Source: Dehalococcoidia bacterium (lineage in GTDB: Bacteria; Chloroflexota; Dehalococcoidia; SAR202; UBA11138). From it: a stretch of DNA of 10,934 bases. Each line of letters starts with the position of its first letter. The first letter of the stretch is position 1. The notes under the pieces were generated by a model, which searched no databases, was not told the origin of the DNA, and worked only from the letters and a program-made list of their open reading frames with translations. The translations under genes and the position numbers were made by a program. The stretch is taken from assembly GCA_012270665.1 (NCBI GenBank), contig JAAXHY010000030.1, forward strand, positions 1 to 10,934, given 5' to 3'. Positions 1-4,381 of this stretch are shown here, piece after piece.

Positions 1-945
1 AAGCTCGCCTACTTCGACAGGCTCGAGATGAAAGAGATACCCGACCAGCAGACCCGCGTTTCCGCAGTACTCACCGGCACCGTGGACTACCTCGACGTCG
101 TCTCCTCCGACTTCTACGAAGAGGCTCTCGACAACTCGGATCGTGTATCCGTACACATCGGCATACCGGGAGCGCAGCCGGATATCGGCTTCAACACCCG
201 CGACCCGCTCATGGGCTTCGATGAAAGCGGCAGGGCGCTAAGGCAGGCCATACAGGCCGCCGTCAACGCCGAGGATATCATGAAGGGCTACGGCGACCCA
301 CGCCTGTGGCAGCTCTGCCCCTCGCTCCAGATGTGCGGCACACCCTGGGCCGAGCACACCAGTAACGAGGACCTCTATAACCAGGACAACCCCGAAAAGG
401 CCAAGCAGTTGCTTGAGATGGCAGGGTACGACGACGAGCCGATCATCATACTCGACCCGACCGACTTCCCGACCATTCACCCAATCGCGCCTGTCCTGAA
501 AGAGCAGTTGGCGGCAGTCGGCATCAACGCTCAGATCAAGGCGACCGACTGGGCCGGACAGATTGCCACGTTCCGTCAGACCGATGGCTGGCACATCTTC
601 ACCAACTGGAACAGCAGCAACCTGTACCACCCGCTGGTGGCGACACACTACCGGGTCGGCGAGACCACGTATCCCGAGGACTCCGAGACCGGTATGCTCA
701 TGACCGAACTCAAGACCAGGTTCGCCAAGGCCGGAACTCTGGAAGAGCAGTTCGCCATAACCCGCGAGATTGCCGACGCCGCATGGGCCGACCCCAGGAG
801 GGTCACCTTCGGCCAGTTCTTCCAGCTCAGGATCTACGACAAGGACGTCATGGACGTCGAGATCCGCGGCGCGCCCGTCGGATCTCCCTTGTTCCTGAAC
901 ATGTGGTGGGACGACGCCGAACGCCGCGCCGAAGACCCGCGCTAG
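1..945 (+). CDS. ABC transporter family-5 solute-binding protein, C-terminal part (5' end outside window)
   Basis: The reading frame is open from base 1, so the gene starts upstream and the ATG at 28 is internal; 314 residues are visible. The order of motifs is that of SBP_bac_5 (DppA/OppA-like) proteins: a YFDRLEMKEIPDQQTR block followed by 'VDYLDVV' (lobe II), 'RQAIQAAVNAEDIMKGY' (the usual 'R.A...A.D...' helix), a 'NPEKAKQLLEMAGY' helix, and 'VLKEQLAAVGINAQIKATDW' leading into the C-terminal lobe. These proteins sit outside the membrane and deliver peptides, opines, sugars or other small organic molecules to a DppBC-type channel; the ligand cannot be read from sequence. Two permease genes follow on the same strand, which supports the assignment. 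The signal peptide is outside the window. Confidence 0.93.
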   Translation, partial: KLAYFDRLEMKEIPDQQTRVSAVLTGTVDYLDVVSSDFYEEALDNSDRVSVHIGIPGAQPDIGFNTRDPLMGFDESGRALRQAIQAAVNAEDIMKGYGDPRLWQLCPSLQMCGTPWAEHTSNEDLYNQDNPEKAKQLLEMAGYDDEPIIILDPTDFPTIHPIAPVLKEQLAAVGINAQIKATDWAGQIATFRQTDGWHIFTNWNSSNLYHPLVATHYRVGETTYPEDSETGMLMTELKTRFAKAGTLEEQFAITREIADAAWADPRRVTFGQFFQLRIYDKDVMDVEIRGAPVGSPLFLNMWWDDAERRAEDPR

Positions 946-978
946 CCGCGCTCGACACTAGACTATAACGTAGAAAAC

Positions 979-1006
979 GGGGCCTCTTTCTCAGGAAAGA
1001 GGCCCC
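979..1006 (+). terminator. Strong stem-loop after the solute-binding protein gene
   Basis: A perfect 12-bp stem, GGGGCCTCTTTC paired with GAAAGAGGCCCC, encloses the 4-nt loop TCAG. It starts 33 bases after the stop codon. The downstream side is AAATTGCTTCT, not a clean T run, so it may be a partial terminator or an RNA-stabilising hairpin rather than a full stop. Such a hairpin between a binding-protein gene and its permease genes commonly gives more binding protein than channel. Confidence 0.75.
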
Positions 1007-1014
1007 AAATTGCT

Positions 1015-1063
1015 TCTGAAAACTGTAAACTAACCACTGACAACTAAAAACTAAGGACTAACA
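1015..1063 (+). repeat. Degenerate 7-nt tandem repeat (ACTRAMA-like), about six to seven units
   Basis: ACT recurs exactly every 7 bases at 1022, 1029, 1036, 1043, 1050 and 1057: ACTGTAA, ACTAACC, ACTGACA, ACTAAAA, ACTAAGG, ACTAACA, with a weaker unit TCTGAAA at 1015. It fills the gap between the stem-loop and the permease start. The unit at 1050 carries the only purine-rich ribosome binding site (AAGGA, 1053-1057) of the downstream gene. It resembles the short tandem heptamer repeats known from cyanobacterial intergenic DNA. Confidence 0.8.
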
Positions 1064-1069
1064 AACCAC

Positions 1070-2026
1070 TTGCTCCCCTACATCATCCGAAGACTGCTCG
1101 CTACGATACCCGTTCTGGTCGTCGTCGGACTGTTCACGTTCTTCCTGCTGCGCTTCACGCCGGGAGACCCCGCCGCAGTCATGGCCGGCAACGAAGCCAC
1201 CCAGGAGGAATATCTGGAGATCAAGGAAAAGCTCGGACTCGACGATCCGATACACGTACAGCTCGGCAAGTGGTCGAGCCAGATACTGCGCGGCGACTTC
1301 GGGACCTCCATCAGGTCTGGAAAGCCGGTCTTCGATCTCATAAAGACACGCATCGGTCCCTCGGTGTCGCTGACCATAGCCACCGAGATCATCGCCGTGC
1401 TGGTCGCCATTCCGCTCGGCGTACTAGCCGCCTGGAAGGCCAACTCGTTCGTAGACCGCGCGGTAATGGTCTTCGCCGCCATAGGGTTCTCGGTGCCCAT
1501 CTTCTGGCTCGGATTCATCCTGATTTGGATATTCGGACTCTGGGCCTTCGGACTCGACAACCCGATTCTCCCCGTGGCCGGATACTCCCGTATTGACGAC
1601 GGCTTACTGGACTATCTCCGCCACCTCGCCCTGCCCGCGTTCAGTCTCGGACTTGTCGTGATAGCGCTTGTCGCCCGCATGACCCGCGCCAGCGTCCTCG
1701 AAGTGCTCAAGGAGGACTACGTCAGGACCGCGCGCGCCAAGGGCATGACCGAGAAGACCGTCCTGATAAGACACGCGCTCCGAAGCGCGTCGCTCCCCAT
1801 CCTGACCATAATCGGACTCGGACTCGCCGGACTGCTTTCCGGCGCGGTCGTTACCGAGAGCGTCTTCGCCATACCCGGACTCGGCCGACTCGCGGTGGAC
1901 GCGATAGCCACGCGCGACTACCCGATAATCCAAGCGCTGATAATCCTCATAGGCACCTTCTACGTGTTCATAAATCTGGCTGTGGACATAGCCTACGCCG
2001 TCCTAGACCCGAGGATAAGATACTGA
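1070..2026 (+). CDS. ABC transporter permease, DppB/OppB type
   Basis: Inner-membrane channel subunit of a peptide/solute importer, 318 residues, the usual family length. It opens with the typical 'YIIRRLLATIPVL' first membrane segment (residues 4-27), then a periplasmic loop with 'FTPGDPA' (29-35) and 'LGLDDPIHVQLGKW' (55-68). The conserved cytoplasmic EAA loop that docks on the ATPase is at about 216-240 (DYVRTARAKGMTEKTVL...), and 'VTESVFAIPGLGRL' (261-274) plus 'DPRIRY' at the end are family hallmarks. The start is TTG: homologues begin exactly here, no ATG lies nearby, and AAGGA lies 12 bases upstream inside a heptamer repeat, which suggests weak translation. The stop TGA overlaps the next ATG by one base (TGATG), so the two permeases are translationally coupled. 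Confidence 0.95.
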   Translation: MLPYIIRRLLATIPVLVVVGLFTFFLLRFTPGDPAAVMAGNEATQEEYLEIKEKLGLDDPIHVQLGKWSSQILRGDFGTSIRSGKPVFDLIKTRIGPSVSLTIATEIIAVLVAIPLGVLAAWKANSFVDRAVMVFAAIGFSVPIFWLGFILIWIFGLWAFGLDNPILPVAGYSRIDDGLLDYLRHLALPAFSLGLVVIALVARMTRASVLEVLKEDYVRTARAKGMTEKTVLIRHALRSASLPILTIIGLGLAGLLSGAVVTESVFAIPGLGRLAVDAIATRDYPIIQALIILIGTFYVFINLAVDIAYAVLDPRIRY

Positions 2027-2922
2027 TGGCGCGCGTAGGAGAACAGTCGACTGCGCCGCTCAGGTCCTCGGTCCCCGTCCGCGTTTGGCGTTCGGTACGC
2101 AACGCATCCATCCGCGAACCGACCATGTCGCTTGGCCTGTTCATTATGGCCGTTCTGGTCCTGATTAGCCTCGTGGGGCCCGTGCTCTCGTCCGCCGACC
2201 CGAACAAGATAAACATGGACGAGCGTCTTCAAGCCCCGTCCGCGACGCACTGGTTCGGGGCTGACGAGTTCGGCAGAGACGTCTTCAGCCGCACGATCCT
2301 CGGTGGACGCATATCCCTGTTCGTGGGCGCGACCGTCGCGATACTCGCGATGTTGCTTGGAGCCGCCTTCGGCTCGGTCGCGGGCTACTTCCGGCCTGTT
2401 GACGCCGTTCTCATGCGCATCATGGACGGCCTCATGGCTATCCCGACCGTCCTGCTTGCCATCGCCCTCACCGTGATACTCGGAGCCAACCTGCAGAACG
2501 TCATCATCGCCATAGTAGTAGTGGATACCCCACGCATGACCCGCGTCGCCCGCGCCTCCGTCCTCAGCCTGCGCGAGCAGCCCTTCGTGGACGCCGCGCG
2601 CGCCATAGGAGCGCAGAACAGCCGCATACTCATCCGCCACGTCATACCCAACCTGCTCGCTCCCCTAATCGTCATGGGAACCTACGTCGCCGCCGGCGCC
2701 ATGCTCACCGAGGCATACCTCAGCTTCCTCGGCGCCGGCATACCCGCAGACGAAATCCCAAGTTGGGGCAACATAATGGCCGAGGGCCGCCGGTTCATCC
2801 GCAAGGCCATCTGGGTAATCTTCTACCCCGGACTCGTGCTAGCAGTGGCCGTAACCGCGATCAACCTGGCCGGAGACGGCCTGCGCGACATCCTCGACCC
2901 CAAGCTCGCCCACCGGATGTAG
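2026..2922 (+). CDS. ABC transporter permease, DppC/OppC type
   Basis: Second channel subunit of the importer, 298 residues, normal length. The N-terminal cytoplasmic tail (1-34) is followed by a membrane segment (35-55). Then come the DppC signature 'HWFGADEFGRDVFSRTI' (75-91), the conserved 'MDGLMAIPTVLLAIAL' segment (133-148), the EAA docking loop at about 187-210 (FVDAARAIGAQNSRILIRH), 'LSFLGAGIPADEIPSWG' (232-248), and the terminal 'GDGLRDILDPK'. It begins at the ATG that shares a base with the upstream stop codon. No ATP-binding subunit (DppD/DppF) follows: the next ORF is convergent, so the ATPases must be upstream of the binding-protein gene or elsewhere in the genome. Confidence 0.95.
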   Translation: MARVGEQSTAPLRSSVPVRVWRSVRNASIREPTMSLGLFIMAVLVLISLVGPVLSSADPNKINMDERLQAPSATHWFGADEFGRDVFSRTILGGRISLFVGATVAILAMLLGAAFGSVAGYFRPVDAVLMRIMDGLMAIPTVLLAIALTVILGANLQNVIIAIVVVDTPRMTRVARASVLSLREQPFVDAARAIGAQNSRILIRHVIPNLLAPLIVMGTYVAAGAMLTEAYLSFLGAGIPADEIPSWGNIMAEGRRFIRKAIWVIFYPGLVLAVAVTAINLAGDGLRDILDPKLAHRM

Positions 2923-2936
2923 GCCAAGGGGGATCC

Positions 2937-3212
2937 CTACTCCCCGCTCAGTCTGCTAAGCTCCGCCACACGAGCCTCAGATTCCAACCGACCCTCATGC
3001 TCCTCCTGGGTCAGCAGCCAGCGTCCGGAGGCAGCATCCCAGAAGCGAAGGACACCGTCTTCCCGCCACAGGTCTGAATTCAGGGCATCGCTGCGCGCCC
3101 ACACCCTGCCGTCGCTTTCATTCCGCAGTTCCAGCCGCTGGAACTCCCTGTCCGGCAATGGCATTCCGTCCGAATCTGGATATACTATGGCAGTGGCGGC
3201 TCCGGTGGTCAT
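2937..3212 (-). CDS. Small Uma2-related protein, probably an internally deleted Uma2 gene lacking the nuclease core
   Basis: A 91-residue ORF. I chose the ATG at 3212 over an upstream one at 3263 because AGGAGG sits exactly 5 bases before it. Residues 9-21 (IVYPDSDGMPLPD) match the N-terminal opening I recall for many Uma2-family proteins. Residues 46-75 (SDLWREDGVLRFWDAASGRW, then LLTQEE) and the Glu/Arg/Ala-rich end match the C-terminal tail of the same family ('lRFyDPaTGe.LLTpEE'). The 150 or so residues between these parts in a full Uma2 protein, which hold the PD-(D/E)XK site, are absent. It is convergent with the permease gene, 14 bases away. It could be an in-frame deletion remnant, or a small protein in its own right given the intact start signals. 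The family link is from memory of motifs and is not tested by alignment. Confidence 0.6.
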   Translation of the reverse strand: MTTGAATAIVYPDSDGMPLPDREFQRLELRNESDGRVWARSDALNSDLWREDGVLRFWDAASGRWLLTQEEHEGRLESEARVAELSRLSGE

Positions 3213-3217
3213 GGACT

Positions 3218-3223
3218 CCTCCT
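3218..3223 (-). promoter_or_regulatory. Shine-Dalgarno AGGAGG deciding the start of the small Uma2-related gene
   Basis: The minus strand reads AAGGAGGAGTCC followed by ATG (3212-3210). A full-consensus site with 5-base spacing selects this ATG. Confidence 0.75.
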
Positions 3224-3234
3224 TGATCGCCCGA

Positions 3235-3243
3235 ATTCTATCA
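3235..3243 (-). promoter_or_regulatory. Possible extended -10 (TGATAGAAT) for the small Uma2-related gene
   Basis: TG-N-TAGAAT matches the extended -10 consensus at all but one position and lies about 22 bases before the start codon. No good -35 was found at 17 bases. Confidence 0.25.
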
Positions 3244-3304
3244 TGTAAGAGTAACCCAATCACCGGAATGGTTTCCGATATAACTACACATTCACATCAT
3301 GCTA

Positions 3305-3313
3305 TGCTACAAT
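3305..3313 (+). promoter_or_regulatory. Possible extended -10 promoter (TGCTACAAT) for the SDR gene
   Basis: TG-N-TACAAT matches the extended -10 element with one mismatch; a weak -35 (TACACA, 3285-3290, 4 of 6) is at the 17-base spacing. If used, it would give a leader of about 245 bases that includes every structured element listed downstream. Unproven. Confidence 0.3.
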
Positions 3314-3360
3314 GCGTGTGTGCAGAACAATAGTACGCCAATATAGAGAGGGATTTATTC

Positions 3361-3390
3361 GAGGGTACAATCTCCCGGAGAAAAACCCTC
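3361..3390 (+). promoter_or_regulatory. Nested inverted repeat (hairpin) in the SDR leader
   Basis: The outer arms are GAGGGT (3361-3366) and ACCCTC (3385-3390), and the inner arms TCTCC (3371-3375) and GGAGA (3377-3381). Both pairs are perfect, giving a two-part stem. The downstream bases are not a T run, so it is not a simple terminator. Confidence 0.45.
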
Positions 3391-3394
3391 TGAA

Positions 3395-3468
3395 CAGGTG
3401 AATACAGGCTTTTGCAGGTGAGATGCAGGTAAATGCGGGTACCATATCCATCCCAGCAGGTCACCTGC
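3395..3468 (+). repeat. Helically phased CAGGT pentamers ending in a GCAGGT-C-ACCTGC palindrome
   Basis: CAGGT or a one-base variant begins at 3395, 3405 (CAGGC), 3415, 3426, 3436 (CGGGT) and 3457. The steps are 10, 10, 11, 10 and 21 bases, so all copies face the same side of the helix. The last copy is the left arm of a perfect 6-bp palindrome (3456-3468). Within it, 3395-3414 and 3415-3435 are also an imperfect tandem duplication. This is the layout expected of a cooperative multi-site operator, though the bound protein is unknown. Confidence 0.55.
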
Positions 3469-3526
3469 AGACACCAGCAGCGCCCACCAGAACGACATAA
3501 GCCCAAGCATATACACCCTAATCCAC

Positions 3527-3545
3527 CGTTTCCAACACGGAAACG
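3527..3545 (+). promoter_or_regulatory. Perfect 7-bp inverted repeat just upstream of the SDR ribosome binding site
   Basis: CGTTTCC, the spacer AACAC, then GGAAACG. It ends 8 bases before AGGAGG (3554-3559), so a hairpin here, or a protein bound here, could affect ribosome access. Confidence 0.5.
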
Positions 3546-3553
3546 TCTGACCC

Positions 3554-3559
3554 AGGAGG
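3554..3559 (+). promoter_or_regulatory. Shine-Dalgarno AGGAGG of the SDR gene
   Basis: Full consensus, 6 bases before ATG 3566; it fixes the start. Confidence 0.8.
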
Positions 3560-3565
3560 CAGTCC

Positions 3566-4318
3566 ATGAGACTCGAAGGCAAAGTTGCGATCATTAGCGG
3601 AGGGGCGCGCGGACAGGGAGCCGCCGAGGCCAGGATGTTCGCCCGCGAGGGCGCGAAGGTCGTCTTCGGAGACATCCTCGACGATGAGGGCAAGAAGGTC
3701 GAAGCCGAGATAAACGAGGCGGGCGGCGAGGCCACCTACGTCACCCTCGACGTCACCGACGAGGACTCCTGGAACGCCGCCGTTCAGACCGCTGTGTCCA
3801 GGTACGGCAAGGTGGACATCCTCGTCAACAACGCAGGCATCGTCTCCTGGAACGCGGGCGACGACGCCTCCGTCGAGGAGTGGGACAGCGTGATGGACGT
3901 GAACGCCAAGGGCGTCTTCCTCGGAACCAGATCCGTCGTTCCCGAAATGAAGAGGGCGGGCGGAGGCTCCATCATCAATATCTCATCCATATCCGGCATG
4001 GTCGGACAGGAGAACATTCACCCGGGCTACAACGCATCCAAGGGCGCGGTCCGCATCCTCACCAAGTCCACCGCCGTCCAGTACGCCAGGGACAGCATAC
4101 GCTGCAACTCCATACATCCGGGCCCAATCAAGACCGAGATGACCAGGCGCGGCTGGGAAGACCCCGAACGCCTCGCGCTCACCGAGCAGAGGACGCCCCT
4201 CGGCCGCTACGCCGATCCCGACGAGATCGCCTACGGAGTCCTGTTCCTCGCCTCCGACGAATCATCCTTCATGACCGGCAGCGAGATGGTCATAGACGGC
4301 GGCCTAACCGCGCAGTAA
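3566..4318 (+). CDS. Short-chain dehydrogenase/reductase (SDR), classical type
   Basis: A cytoplasmic NAD(P)-dependent oxidoreductase of 250 residues, the standard classical SDR length. Visible motifs: the nucleotide-binding loop SGGARGQG (11-18; Gly12, Gly16, Gly18), Asp36 at the end of the second strand, which favours NAD(H) over NADP(H), 'LDVTD' (61-65) near the adenine, NNAG (88-91), and the catalytic tetrad Asn113, Ser141, Tyr155 and Lys159 (YNASK). 'HPGPIKTEM' (184-192) and a closing 'MVIDGGLTAQ' complete the fold. All catalytic residues are present, so it should be active; the substrate (an alcohol, sugar or hydroxy-acid) cannot be told. The gene stands alone between two minus-strand units and has an unusually long, structured upstream region. 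Confidence 0.95.
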   Translation: MRLEGKVAIISGGARGQGAAEARMFAREGAKVVFGDILDDEGKKVEAEINEAGGEATYVTLDVTDEDSWNAAVQTAVSRYGKVDILVNNAGIVSWNAGDDASVEEWDSVMDVNAKGVFLGTRSVVPEMKRAGGGSIINISSISGMVGQENIHPGYNASKGAVRILTKSTAVQYARDSIRCNSIHPGPIKTEMTRRGWEDPERLALTEQRTPLGRYADPDEIAYGVLFLASDESSFMTGSEMVIDGGLTAQ

Positions 4319-4346
4319 GCGTCCGGCTGTCAGCTCTCAGATAGTA

Positions 4347-4379
4347 TAGGGCGAGAACCAACTGAATCCTCTCGCTCTA
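4347..4379. terminator. Possible bidirectional terminator between convergent SDR and CRTAC1 genes
   Basis: TAGGGCGAGA (4347-4356) pairs with TCTCGCTCTA (4370-4379), ten pairs with one G-U, around a 13-base loop. It fills the gap between two convergent stop codons. There is no T run on either side, so strength is uncertain. Confidence 0.45.
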
Positions 4380-4381
4380 CA

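Larger units (their letters stand above)
3213..3565. other. Gene-free divergent region with dense structure between the small Uma2-related gene and the SDR gene
   Basis: About 350 bases without a credible gene; the minus-strand ORFs over 3297-3735 have no recognisable motif and partly overlap the SDR gene. The region is visibly richer in A/T than its neighbours up to about 3360. It holds back-to-back candidate promoters (3235-3243 minus, 3305-3313 plus), a nested inverted repeat (3361-3390), a phased CAGGT series with a palindrome (3395-3468), and a 7-bp inverted repeat (3527-3545) just before the SDR ribosome binding site. Confidence 0.6.

Noticed and set aside
238..648. Minus-strand ORF of 136 codons
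   Set aside because: Lies wholly opposite the solute-binding gene, whose family motifs are clear; its own translation has no recognisable motif.
1993..2640. Minus-strand ORF of 215 codons
   Set aside because: Antisense to both permease genes; low-complexity Arg/Glu/Gly/His-rich translation is typical of a shadow in GC-rich DNA.
3395..3468. CRISPR-like array
   Set aside because: The repeated unit is only 5 bases and the steps are about 10 bases; there are no spacers of CRISPR size and no cas genes.
3297..3735. Two minus-strand ORFs before and into the SDR gene
   Set aside because: Cys/Trp/Ser-rich translations without motifs, no ribosome binding site, and overlap with the SDR start. The region reads better as regulatory DNA.
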